Shown piece by piece: positions 9,701-19,800 of a stretch of DNA of 26,521 nt. The first letter of the stretch is position 1; every line of letters starts with the position of its first letter. Position numbers and translations under genes: made by a program. The stretch is from Chromera velia. Its lineage: Eukaryota; Sar; Chromeraceae. The DNA lies in assembly GCA_018398765.1 (NCBI GenBank), contig JAHBMJ010001764.1, forward strand, positions 1 to 26,521, in the 5' to 3' direction. Below the pieces are notes generated by a model. That model was not told where the DNA came from, ran no database searches, and saw only the letters and a program-made list of their open reading frames with translations.

Positions 9701-12700
9701 CAGATGCAGATGACTCTAATGGGCCCACGACCATGTGCCGTCTCTCCACCAATGCAACCACCCACAAACCCTCTGAGCCCCCCCATGTCATTTGCACCCG
9801 CTCCTAGAGGTCCCCCCCCCAACCCCCACATGTGGCCCTACCCTCCAGGCATGCACCCCATGCACCCTCCAGCCTTCTCTCCCCAAATGCCCCCTCACTC
9901 CCACTACCAACAACAGATGCAGCAACACCAACAGAGCCCCCACGTTCACGGCGGCTTCTTTGGACACAGACCCCAGTCACCATGGGCCCAAGTGCCCGGA
10001 CACAACCCCGCCCTTCGACGCCAGGCAATGCAACCACAACCCTCACAGCAACATCAAGAACCGCAAATGGAAAAACCCGTCCAAGCAACCGTATCATCTC
10101 AAAAACAAGAACAGGACAAAGACCTAGACGAGGGTAACCGACCTCTCCCACACGCCCCCCCCGTCCCCGTTCCCAAAACATCCTCCTTCCATTTCCATTT
10201 CCAGGACAATAGACGACGCGCCTCGCCTCCCCATGCTAACGTCATCGCGCAACAGCAACAACAGGATCTCCCTAGACACCCGGCACGGTCCTCCTCTCCC
10301 TACGCTCCTGTTCCGATCTCAGAGCCCATTTCTTCTCTTTCACCCCCACACAAACCTTCTCACCAAGATCCGAGATCTGACCTGTCCCCTCCACATCAAC
10401 GTCAATGGATCGCTGCCCGTCACAGCCCTCCTCCACAAGAAGCAGAGCACGACAGACGCCAATGGCTCGCACCCCCCCAATCCCTCAGCCCACCGTCCCA
10501 TCCACCTCTCAACATTGCGAGAGGGTCCCCTCACCGCCCCTACGCAAGCCCTGTGCACCCACAAAGCCCCCCTGCTGGTTACGCAATGCCCTCCCACGCA
10601 CGACAGCCCGATGCCGCTGCCAGTCCGAAGCCCTTCGGACAATACCCCCAAAGGCTCAGTCCTCCACTGCCGTTCTCACCACGCCCCCCCATATCTCCCC
10701 CACCAAACGAGGGAGTTTTGGAAAAGGGCGTCCAAAGGAATCGCCAGAGTATACCCTTCCAGTCTCCTCCCAATCACAACATATGGCCACAACCCACATC
10801 ACCCCCTCCTGCAGTAGAAGCCCCAGCCGCTGCCATTGTAGAGGCCGCCGCACCACGCGCAGCTTCCCCTGTCTTAGTTCGCCCCGACATTGAGCTGGAT
10901 GACGAAGAGCAGATCAAAACGGCGGATCTCTGGTACGACCAGAGACTGGGGGCAGGAGGCTTTGGCGCCGTCTTCAAGGGAGCTTTGAAGGGCAAACTCG
11001 TTGCGATCAAGAAGCTGCACCTGGACATAGGTGCAGGTCCCTCGACAAAGGAAGAAGACTTAAACCGGGTGATGCACGAACTGAAAGTCGAAGTTTCTTC
11101 GTTAAGAAAGTTGAGACACAAGAGGCTGGTCAAATTCGTTGGGGCATGTCTGGATTCTCCTCACATCTGCATCGTCACCGAGCTCTGTGAGGGAGGGTCT
11201 TTGCACGACGTTCTGCACGTGAGGAGAATGCGGCTGAGCTGGTTACAGGCGTGTCGCATCGGCCGTCACATGGCAGAGGGCGTGGAGTATCTCCACAGCA
11301 GGACCCCCGTGGTTGTGCATCGGGACATGAAGGCAATGAACGTTGTGGTCAGTCTGTCAGTCTGTCTGTCAGTCAGTCTGTCTGTCAGTCTGTCAGTTGG
11401 TTGGTTGGTCTGTCTGTCTGCCTCTCAATTTGAATCAAAAGAGAGGCGGACCTTCTGTTGCCAAAAAAATGCGATGCATTACCGAAACCATGCAAGCAAA
11501 ATGGCTGCAGCTTCTTCTGTCTGGATGTTGGACAGTTGAGCTCTTCTTTTCGTTTCGACTGGTTGTGAAAGGAACATCATGCATGGGCAGTGTTTCTTCT
11601 CACTGCCCTTCTTTCGTTGTTGCATGTCAATCTCTATGGACGCATCTTCATTTGTCAGAAGGCTCGGCGAGGTAAACTCAATCGTTTGGATTTTAGAAAG
11701 GGTGTGCTATCCCCCGTCCCTCCCCCCACTTGTCCGTCTCCGTCAAAATATTGATCGAAAAAGGCAAAAAAGTGTTTCGCTCACATGATTCCACTTGATT
11801 CTCCTCCTCATGCCAACAGCTCGACCTGAGCCTGGGGGCAAAACTCTGCGACTTCGGATTGACGCACGCCATGGAGAAGACACACATCTCGAGACAAGAC
11901 GCAGCACCTGGTGAGTCAGCCACTGGGTGCTCAGTCAGTAAGCCACTCGACAAAAAGATAGACGGAAAACAAAAACTCTCTTATGCGCTCTCTCTATCTC
12001 TTCGCCCGCTTTTGCCGTTCTTCTCAACCCTCCATTTGAGCGAGGAGCGATCCTCATTTTTCCTCAGGGTGCTTTTCCCTTTCTTTTCTTTTCTTTTCTT
12101 TTGTCGTCCTCGTATTGCCCCCCCACGAGTAGGCCCTATCCTCTCCCCCTTAATTCCTGCTTATCTATCTGTACGCCTTTTTTTTCTGTCTTAATTGCCC
12201 TGCATCCTCCTCCACTCCCCTTCTCTCTCCCGCAGGCGGCTCTCCGCGCTACATGGCCCCCGAACTCTGGGAAGCCGGCAGTCGCCTGACGGAGAAGGTC
12301 GACATTTGGGCTCTTGGGTGCATTCTCATTGAGACTTTTGGAGGTCTGTCTTAATTGTCTTCCCCTTTCTCTCTTCCTTTCTTTGTGGAAAAACGCCTTC
12401 CCAGTGAAACTGCGTATGCTGTTTCCCCGCCCCGGTTCGTAAGACCGGGATAGAAGGGAAAGGGCATGGTCAAAGCACTTCAGGAACACACCGTAAGCGG
12501 TAGTATTCCCGACTGACCAAGTGATATCTTGGAAAGCAGTGAATTCCAGACTTCTTTCAAGTGGCTCCTTTTTTTTCTGAAAGGGTGGAAGAAAACCCCT
12601 TCGCTGCAGGCTTTGATTTTTCTGTCTGCACTGCCGCACGAATGATAACGTTCAACTTCTGTGCCGTGTTCAAGCAAGTAATGGTCCATTACCACTCACC

Positions 12701-13618
12701 CTTTTGATGCTATCCGCCTTATCCTTTGCAGGTCCCATGCCTTATTCGGATTGCCAACAGATTCAGCAGATCATGACGAAGATCTGTATGAAAAAGGAGG
12801 TCGGAAGCGAAATCAATGTCCTTTGACTTTCTGTACATAGTTGTTCATTGAGAAGAAAGGATGGGGCAGGAAGGCGGTGAATCCGTCCGATCTTTCTTCA
12901 GCAATCTTCGTCCTATCCTCAGCTGATTTCTACCTCTTGCTCACCCTCGGTGTCTGACAGTCTGGTCGTGAGGAATCGGCATGCAATTAAGGATGCATGT
13001 GTCTATCTATGATCCCTGGCCACTTTTGAGCTGTCATGCCCAATGTGTTTCTGCCTGCCTCTCTATCTGATCTTGGTCGTCCAATATACGTCCAGTTTAC
13101 TGCCCTACCGCTGCTCCGTTTTTCTCCTCTTGCTTCTCTTGTTCAGCTCCGGCTCAGCTGCTGGGCAGAGCTTCTTTAGTTTGTTTCTTTCCTCCCTCAG
13201 GCTCTTGCACGAGTCGCCTTCTCCCCTAGTGTGGAGAATAACGCTTGGGCTGTGTGCGAATTTGAACGAATCTCCCCACCCACCCCACCCCTTCTCTCTC
13301 TGTCTCTCTCTATAAATCTCCCTTTCTATCTATCCATCTATCTGTGTGCGTGTATGTGTGTGTCTGTATTGACATACGTACTGTAACATGCGCTTCGATG
13401 TTTGTGCTGTGCAGGCTCCGAGGATTCCCCCGTCCCTTCCACCGTCGCTGAGCCAGATGATTTCTGCCTGCCTGAGTTTCGACCCAGCCAGCCGCCCCAC
13501 TGCGTCCGCTGTGCTGAAACGTCTGGAGCAGCTGGAAAATTCACCCTCACCTCCAGGCTACGGGCCCGATGCGGACCTGACTCAACTCAAAAGCCCTCTC
13601 CCAAAAGTCGCAAAATGA
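3785..13618 (+). CDS. Large multi-exon TKL-like protein kinase with TPR-like and Pro/Gln-rich N-terminal regions
   Basis: I reconstruct 13 exons: 3785-4768, 5162-5405, 5734-5855, 6432-6526, 7172-7455, 7827-7972, 8102-8401, 8880-9034, 9313-11347, 11820-11910, 12236-12343, 12732-12799, 13415-13618. All junctions are GT-AG and every phase matches, giving about 1611 residues. Exon 1 encodes a basic, low-complexity N-terminus. Exons 2-8 encode helical TPR-like sequence such as [20 protein letters not shown]. Exon 9 begins with about 500 Pro/Gln/Ser-rich residues and enters the kinase domain. Exons 10-13 complete the kinase through a conserved subdomain XI (FDPASRP). The weakest junctions are the acceptor at 7171 (inside a GGAT repeat), the unsplit exon 7, and exon 8 to 9. 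If exon 8 is not spliced, the frame stops at the TAA at 9075-9077 and a separate kinase gene would start at the ATG at 9386. The frame is open upstream of 3785 to 3527, so an earlier start is possible. It probably phosphorylates Ser/Thr in a scaffolded signalling complex (inference); the substrate is unknown. Confidence 0.75.
5596..5626 (+). repeat. (GGCA)n microsatellite in intron 2
   Basis: About seven GGCA/CAGG units lie in the intron between exons 2 and 3. Confidence 0.9.
6395..6420 (+). repeat. (CTGT)n microsatellite before exon 4
   Basis: CTGT units run almost into the 3' splice site (TGTGTCTGCGTGCAG at 6417-6431) and seem to serve as the polypyrimidine tract. Confidence 0.85.
6704..6793 (+). 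repeat. (CA)n microsatellite in intron 4
   Basis: About 90 bp of CA dinucleotides with a few CT and CG interruptions. Long His-Thr or Val-Cys reading frames across it are artefacts of the repeat. Confidence 0.97.
7058..7167 (+). repeat. (GGAT)n microsatellite at end of intron 4
   Basis: GGAT units with GGAC, GCAT and ACAT variants run directly into the inferred acceptor GACGCAG (7165-7171). The usual pyrimidine tract is missing, which makes this acceptor the least certain of the gene. Confidence 0.95.
9386..10860 (+). other. Proline/glutamine/serine-rich linker
   Basis: About 490 residues encoded in exon 9 are dominated by Pro, Gln, Ser and His, with many SPP, PPP and QQQ patches and no predicted fold. 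Such regions are disordered and often bind SH3/WW-type domains or carry phosphosites. Other frames here also stay open because the DNA is C-rich and stop-poor; they are shadows. The DNA composition (high C on the plus strand) contrasts sharply with the neighbouring introns. Confidence 0.8.
10880..13580 (+). other. Protein kinase catalytic domain (exons 9-13)
   Basis: All core motifs are present in order. The glycine loop is [10 protein letters not shown] (residue about 1322). The ATP-binding lysine is in VAIKKL (about 1343). The catalytic loop [10 protein letters not shown] (about 1446) is followed across intron 9 by the Mg-binding CDFGL (Asp about 1466). The activation-segment end is [10 protein letters not shown], the helix-F motif is DIWALGC and the subdomain XI Arg is in DPASRPTA. 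Nothing catalytic is missing, so the kinase should be active. The [14 protein letters not shown] and GSPRYMAPE wording fits the tyrosine-kinase-like (TKL) Ser/Thr group found in algae, plants and amoebae. The span includes introns. Confidence 0.92.
11348..11422 (+). repeat. (GTCAGTCT)n-type array at the 5' splice site of intron 9
   Basis: From the first intron base there are repeated GTCAGT and GTCTGT units, each resembling the donor actually used (GTG|GTCAGT). The exon end is fixed by the kinase frame, because [10 protein letters not shown] must be followed by the CDFGL exon. Confidence 0.85.
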
Positions 13619-14097
13619 TTCGATCGTCAATTCAATTTGGGGGCCTGAATAGGGGACAGTAGTTGGTTACAGAGAACTTCAAGACGGGGGGGGAAGAGAC
13701 AGGGGCAGATTTGGGGTGGGAGATCAAATGGGGGGGGTTGGGACAGAGGCGAGAAAATTGAAGTAGGTACAGAAAAATCACGTCTTTCTCTTTGTAGACA
13801 AAAGGTGCGGAAGTACTTTCGAAAAAGAAAGTTTGCAAAGACGATCGAAGGAATTTTGTGTCGCCACTAACGGTGTCGGGATGGAAGTCATTTTCTCGTT
13901 GGCTCCTCCAGGGTGAGAAGATGTCAAAAGATGTCTGTCTTCTTTCTGCTTTATTTTCTGTTCTCTGGTGACCTCTCAGTTGGGTAAGAATAAGAAAAAA
14001 CAATAGGCAAAGCAATAAAAGCTTTAATTCTAAATTAACGCGCTACTTAAAATGCTAGCTAGAACAACTCACTTTATATAACACATGCATTTGCTAT
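13619..14097. other. Downstream flank of kinase gene, no gene
   Basis: This is the presumed 3' UTR and intergenic region. It contains several G runs and a candidate polyadenylation hexamer AATAAA at 14014-14019. No coding region is supported. Confidence 0.5.
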
Positions 14098-14104
14098 ATA
14101 ACGT

Positions 14105-14354
14105 CTAGGCTCCCCATATCGAAAAAAATTAAAAAAATAATTACCTGAAATTGATTTTTGATTTTCTTTTTAAACTTTTTTTCTTTTTTTTCTTTTCTAA
14201 ACAACACTTGTGCACTAGCTTATGCATTGGTCAACACCCATGCAATACCCCAAACAACAGTTGTTCAGGTGTTGTTCTAGAAAATAAAAAAAAAAAACTA
14301 ATTATGTTTTCAGCTCAATTTTCTTTTTTTTTATTTTGATATGGAGAGCCTAAC
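14105..14354. mobile_element. Foldback/MITE-like element with terminal inverted repeats
   Basis: The 250-bp AT-rich element has inverted ends: left TAGGCTCCCCATATC (14106-14120) and right GATATGGAGAGCCTA (14338-14352), matching at 14 of 15 positions. The inverted match continues in patches toward the centre (CTAAACAACACTT against the GGTGTTGTTCTAG side), so single strands could form a long hairpin. A 7-bp direct repeat ATAACGT flanks it at 14098-14104 and 14355-14361, consistent with a target-site duplication. It has no coding capacity, so it would depend on a transposase elsewhere. The superfamily is uncertain; a duplication of 7-9 bp would fit Mutator-like or hAT-like elements. Confidence 0.75.
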
Positions 14355-14361
14355 ATAACGT

Positions 14362-14752
14362 ATTCATGTTGACTGACGAGACCAGGCGGACAGATTGGTG
14401 GACAATTTCTCCAGGACAATGAGGTTGATCAATTAAGTGACTAAAAGGTAATTAAACTAAGTAATTAATTTAAATACACTTGAACATAAAGAACTGAACA
14501 ATTCAGATTCAATTTTAGAAAAGTAGTCCACCATAAATTAAAGTGATTTGATACTATATTTCCTAGTATATTTCTTACTACATAAATTGAGAGAAGAGAT
14601 AAAAAGAAATTAGTAAGGTTGACAGCAGAAATAGAATTGCGTGCTCTTGTTTAAGGATTAATTCGTGTGCCTTTTCTTTTATATAGTGTTTGTCTTCTCT
14701 TTCCTGATGTGCCTCTTTGTATTTTTACTAATTCTGCTGCTTTTGTCGATAT
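14362..14752. other. AT-rich intergenic stretch
   Basis: No gene is seen. The DNA is much more AT-rich than the flanks. It may be the upstream body of the old copia element, too decayed to recognise. Confidence 0.4.
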
Positions 14753-15113
14753 CAGTTGAAGAATGGCCGGTGTCAGAAGAAGCCGTCCCTTCAAGGCAGA
14801 TTGGGATTTGCAATACAGGAAATTCGCCTTCTCAAGGCTGTCTTTGAGCACGTTGAAGGGGAACATCAGTTGGCTGTTTGTCTCACCAAGTGGAGACATT
14901 CGTCTGCATGTTGGCCTCTTGATTCTTGAAGAAGGCTTAGGGGGGGAGTTGATTGGTATAACATAGTGTGGCAATTAGTAGCCCTAGTGAGAGGAATTAG
15001 TATTGGTCCTAATATGTCTAAAATACGAGAAATAAATCATTAGAGAAACCGCTCGATCCAATAGAGACTGGAAGGACTGACAGACTTATGCATAAACGTA
15101 ATCTGTGTTTATT
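14753..15113 (+). pseudogene. Remnant of an older Ty1/copia element: RNase H end plus start of 3' LTR
   Basis: The plus-strand frame from about 14753 to the TGA at 14929-14931 reads KNGRCQKKPSLQGRLGFAIQ and then ends with EHVEGEHQLAVCLTKW. This is the conserved C-terminus of copia RNase H (normally ADxLTK; here the Asp is Val). A purine-rich tract GGCTTAGGGGGGGAG (14934-14948) follows, and a 3' LTR would begin near TG at 14950. The LTR is cut at 15113 by the younger element. Other frames over the same bases are shadows. Confidence 0.7.
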
Positions 15114-15572
15114 TGTGAGAGTAAACGTTTGCATCCAAGCGTGCGTCAGGTGGGTGCCGAGCGTTCTGCAAGCGCGCCAGCCATCCGCGTGAGTGAAAAG
15201 TATTGCAAGCGGCGTGATCGCATGTTTGAGTGCATTAACGTCTGACTCCTTGATCGAACAGTAAGACTGTACGAAGGCTCAGTCTGCTCAGTCGGTTCAT
15301 GATAGCGAGCATCCTCAGATGGCAGTCTGATCAGTCTGTGTGTTACGTTTGAAGCGTTGAAGTCCTGTGCATTGGATCGAACGCGCGGTCTTCGTTTAAG
15401 TGAATTCTAGATTGCCGTCTCCTTGAATTTCTCTGTCGTTACTGAATGGATTTTCCTGTCTGGACTGAGGACTGCAACCCGGTAGGTCAGACTTCCCGTT
15501 TAGCTGTTTGAGCGTTACCCATTTTCGTTACCTGACTGTTCTAGTCTGTTCTAGGTAATGTTTAGCATCACA
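15114..15572 (+). repeat. 5' LTR of the copia element
   Basis: 459 bp, starting TGTGAGAGTAAACG and ending CATCACA. It is paired with 20821-21279 at 447 of 459 positions (manual count). Confidence 0.95.
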
Positions 15573-15677
15573 AATTAAATTTTGCTGTTCCCAGGCGTGG
15601 ACACTTCATTTTATCCCTTGATCTGCGTTGATCTGTCTCCTGATTCCTCTTCTGTTTTTTTTGCTGTTCCTTCCAAC

Positions 15678-16811
15678 ATGGCGAATACATCTGGTAGCAG
15701 TGCAGGCGGTGCTCTAGGCATATAGACGATCAAGTTGCCTGATCTGCACTGGGTCAATCTTTTCGAGTGCAAGGTCTCGTTTGCGACTGTTCTGTCATCT
15801 AAGGATGAGAACCTCAAGGCCATCTTCCGGAAGGAGTTTCGGCTCTGGAAGGATAAGGTGACCGAGTACATGCTGGCCGCTAAACACGTTCCGGATAAGG
15901 TGGACCAGGTGTCCCTTTGGAAGCTTTCCCTCCTCCGGGGTCTGAGGAAGGACCCTAACCTCATTCATGAGGTTTCTGTTGCTGTGGGGGAGGGGAAGGA
16001 GTGTGCCGATCTCTTGGAGGCCGTCTCTGACATAGCCACCGAGAAGAAGGAGATCGGTGCAAAGTCCTCTCGGGAGAAGCTCCTTGCTCTCTGAAGGAAT
16101 TTGGGGAAGGAAGACATTGTGTCTGCCGTCGGTCGTCTGAAGAAGTGCCTCCAAGATGGAGGCAAGGCAGGTTACACTGCACCCGACAAGCTGAAAAAAA
16201 AGGCCCTTGAGAATGTACTCATCAAGTTTGAGTACACTGATGCCTCAGAGAAGGCCGCCGAAAAGCATGATAAGAAGATCGCCACGCTGACGTACGATGA
16301 GATTCTTTCTTTCGTTGAGAGGAAGGTAGAGACAGCAGAGTTGCTTGCAGTGAAAGTCGCCATCGAGGGGCAGGGTTCCCGTTCCTCCTCTTCCCGTCCC
16401 CATCATGAGTATGGGGCAGCTGCCTCAGGTTTGCGTGGGGGGTCTGGAAAAGGGAAAGGGGGGAAGGAGAAAAAAGGAAAGAAGAGGGAGACATCGTTTC
16501 AGTCTTCAGGAGACAGAGACAGAAATGCAGGTACCGCTGCTGCTTCCAGTCAGGGCGGCTCGAGTTTGTCCTCCCGCCCTTGTCCCAATTGCGGGCACCT
16601 GAAGCACTACGATGAGGCAAAGGGTTGCCCCGCCAAGAATGTCAGGTGCTCTGTCCCTGGATGCAATCAGACGGGGCACTATGCCAAGTGCTGTCCGCTG
16701 AAGAAACAGAAGCAGCAGCAGGCAGCAGCTGCAGGGGTGAGGGTGCAGAAAGGGACCATGTTCGAGCTCCGTGAGGTTCCCCAGGGGACTTTCACGGACC
16801 AGGATTTTTAA
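15678..16811 (+). pseudogene. Copia gag, two in-frame stops
   Basis: The frame opens at the ATG at 15678 (ANTSGSSAGG...) and runs to the TAA at 16809. It is interrupted by TAG at 15723 and TGA at 16092, with coherent sequence on both sides of each. The first half is a helical capsid-like region (KVTEYMLAAKHVPDKVDQVS). The C-terminal part holds a Gly/Ser/Lys-rich stretch and two knuckle motifs: CPNCGHLKHYDEAKGC and the canonical-like CSVPGCNQTGHYAKCC, which bind RNA. It would form the virus-like particle core. The pol frame starts shortly after in another frame, near a run of nine G (16853-16861). Confidence 0.85.
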
Positions 16812-16822
16812 ATGGCCCCTAG

Positions 16823-19800
16823 GCCACCTCCCCCCAGTTCCAGTCCAGCCGCTGGGGGGGGGCAGGGGCCAGTAAGAAGGCTGGCAGTGGGCGTTTCGTG
16901 AGGGCAACCTTGTGGAATGCCGAGAAAAGGGGGTGGGAGTTTGGCGGGGAAACGGATGAAGTGAGAGTCGTCACATCTGTTGAGTCCTTTGTCGGTGTGA
17001 TGGGGGAAGACGATAGAGAGATGATTGCCGATTCTGGGGCCTCGAAGAGTCTCGTTCCCCGCTCGTTTGACAGGTATGTTGTTTCGTATGTTGACCAGGC
17101 TGTCTCATTTCGTCTCGCCTCTGATGCTGCCCCCCTCTCTGTGAGAGGGGTCAAGACATTTCACCTTCCATTTATCGATGAATGGGGTGGTGTGCGCATC
17201 GTTTCTGAGCAAGGGTATAGTTACGAGTCAATCGGTCGTCCGTTGTTTGCTTGTGGGAGAAGAAAGTTGTCTCTCCCAGGGGAGGAGAGTCCCTCTGAAC
17301 CTGGGTGGGTCTGGTTGAAGGATGTGCATGGGGAGAGGTTTTGTTCTCCTGTTGATTAGACGGGCAATATTCCAATTCTCCGTCTTGCGAAGGTTGAGGA
17401 AGCGGTTGTTGCTGCCAACGTTTGTCCTTCTGTTTCTCCTTGTCCCCTCCGACAGTCTGCTCTCTCTGGGCAGGCAGAGATTTCTCCTGAGAACAGATCG
17501 CACCTTTTGTTTGTCCTTCACTCCCGTCTTGGTCATGCAACTGGGCAGCGTTTGGAGGCCACATTGAAAGAGAAGGGGGTGGGGGTGCAATTTTTTGTGA
17601 AAGAGTGCAAAGAGGTGAGAGACACGTATAAGGCGTGTCATGTTGTGAACTTTCGGAGGAGAAAGTTGAAGAGAAGAGGTGCAGCAGCAGGGACGCGAAA
17701 GCGTTCTCGCAAGGGGGATGAGTCTTCTGTTCATGAGGACGATGAAGAAAAGGAACCAGAGCCTGCGGGTCTGGGGGGGCAGTTCAACGCCGACATCTAC
17801 CACGACCTGAAGGATATGAAGAGAAAGGGGATCGGGGGGTTTCGTTACGTGTCTGTCATTGTTGATTTGCAGACGCGAAGGAAATCGTTGTGGGCGCTGC
17901 GGTCGAAAGATCACGCAGTGCGTCACCTGATCTCTTGGACTCGTCGGTGGGAGAAAGCCGGCAAGGGGAAGCCGAAGGTCGTGCACTCAGACAACGGAGG
18001 CGAGTTCATTTCTGATCTTTACCTCTCGTTTTGTTTGTGAGTTGAGGGAGGGGGGATTGCAACTCAGTTCGGTCCTCCTCTCACTCCCGAAGTGCAGGCA
18101 TTTGTTGAGAGAGTGAATGACGATTTCTTTTCTCTTTTGAACAAAGTTCTCTTTCAGCGTTCTCTTCCCTTTTATCTCTGGCCTGTCTTCATCCCTGGAA
18201 TTGCCAATTCTCTGAATGAGGTTATTCACAGCTCGACTGGCCTTTCCCCGAATTATGCTCTTTTTGGTGTGCGTTCGGAGGTGCCCCCTGTTGCCCCGGG
18301 GGATGTTGTTCGCTTGTCCGATCCCTCTCGCCGTCAGCGTTTCGTTGTTAGCGGTCCTGTCGAAAAGAGTGAGAGAGCTCTTTTCGGGGGGGTGATCAGT
18401 CCGTAGTCCGTCTCTGTGTTAATTCGGAGAGGGAGACAGTGGAGGCCTCTTCGCGTTCACCCCAGCCACATTCAGATGGAGTCATGGTTAGGGGTAGAGC
18501 GTATTGATTTTGACGAAGATGGCAGAAGCGATGTGGTTGCAGAGAGGGAGATAGATTCCATTGTGGGGAAAGGATCCGTTTGGGTTAGTTGGGGAGAAGA
18601 AGACAACCGGTCAGATGCAGACAATGCAGAGACTGGGGGTGAGGCATCTGATGAGGACGTTTCTCATCCGGTCCGTCAGCTCCCTCATTCTCCCCGAGGC
18701 GTTCGCATGCCTCGTTTGTAGGGTGTTCTTGCCCGATGGTCAGATGGGGCCCTGTTCCCAGGGCAGATTGTGAGGGAGGGGGAAAAGCAAGTGAGGAGCA
18801 TCACAGCAGCACGGTTGAAGCAGAAGGATGATGAAAGTTTCTTTCTTGCCGAGCTGGAGACAGTAAAGCAGAAAGACATTATGGAGCGGTTCGAACTCCC
18901 CGCTGATGGACAGCTTCCCCCTGCCGTGTTTGACAGACTTGCTGAGCAGGCACCTCCTGTGTCTGATCCTGTCTCCCCTGTCCCTTCAGACGAAGTCCCG
19001 GTAGACGTTGATGTCGTTGCCGACCAGGCAGGCGAGGAAGCAAATACCGCCGAGTTCCTTCGGTGGTCTGAGATGTCCAAATCTCAGAGGAGGAATCAGA
19101 TCCGTGAGCGCAGAAGGCAAAGGAGAGAGATAAAGGAAGCACGGATTGCAAAAGCCCTCGACACGCACTTTGAGATTGCGTATGCGGTGATGAAAGGTGA
19201 GAGGGCGCGCAAGTTGCTAGCGAGAGAGAACGATGCGAAGGGGCACATTCGAGGAAAAGATTGCACAGAGTCTCTTCAAAGAGTCCGATCGAAAGAAACT
19301 CGCTCGTTGGTGTCTCTGTTCTGTATTTGATCTCTCTATACAGACACTACAAATGGAGAAAGGGGTCAAGGCGATTACCCTTCGGTGGGTGAGGACCTGG
19401 AAGTTGAAGGAGGGAAAGAGGGTTGCAAAGTCTCGTCTCGTAGCGAGAAGGTTCCAAGATTCTCGTGATTGGTCGGTGCTTGAGACCTACTCTGGCACAG
19501 CAGACGCAAGTCTGGCCAGAGTTGCCTTCCTCTGGGCCGTCTCAAAAGGTCTGCAGGCAGCTAAAATGGACGTGTCAACTGCGTTCCTGCAGGCGCCCAT
19601 GAAAGACGCAGTATGGCTGCACCTTCCGTCCAACCTCCCTGTAGAGGTCTATCCCGGCCTCCGTGCTGGCGTCTTCGTTCGCATTCAGAGGGCTGTTTAT
19701 GGCCTGAAGGATGCCCCAAAGGTCTACACGAGTTACTTCAAGAAGAAGGTGAGCAGCCTGGGGTGGACTGAGATTGCTGAGTCGATTTTGGTCAGAAAGA

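Noticed and set aside
9804..10181. Gly/Arg/Val-rich minus-strand frames opposite the Pro/Gln linker
   Set aside because: The C-rich plus strand lacks stops in several frames; the sense frame joins directly to the kinase domain.
14665..14966. Two short plus-strand frames starting at 14665 and 14763
   Set aside because: The third frame over the same bases encodes the copia RNase H C-terminus, so these are shadows.
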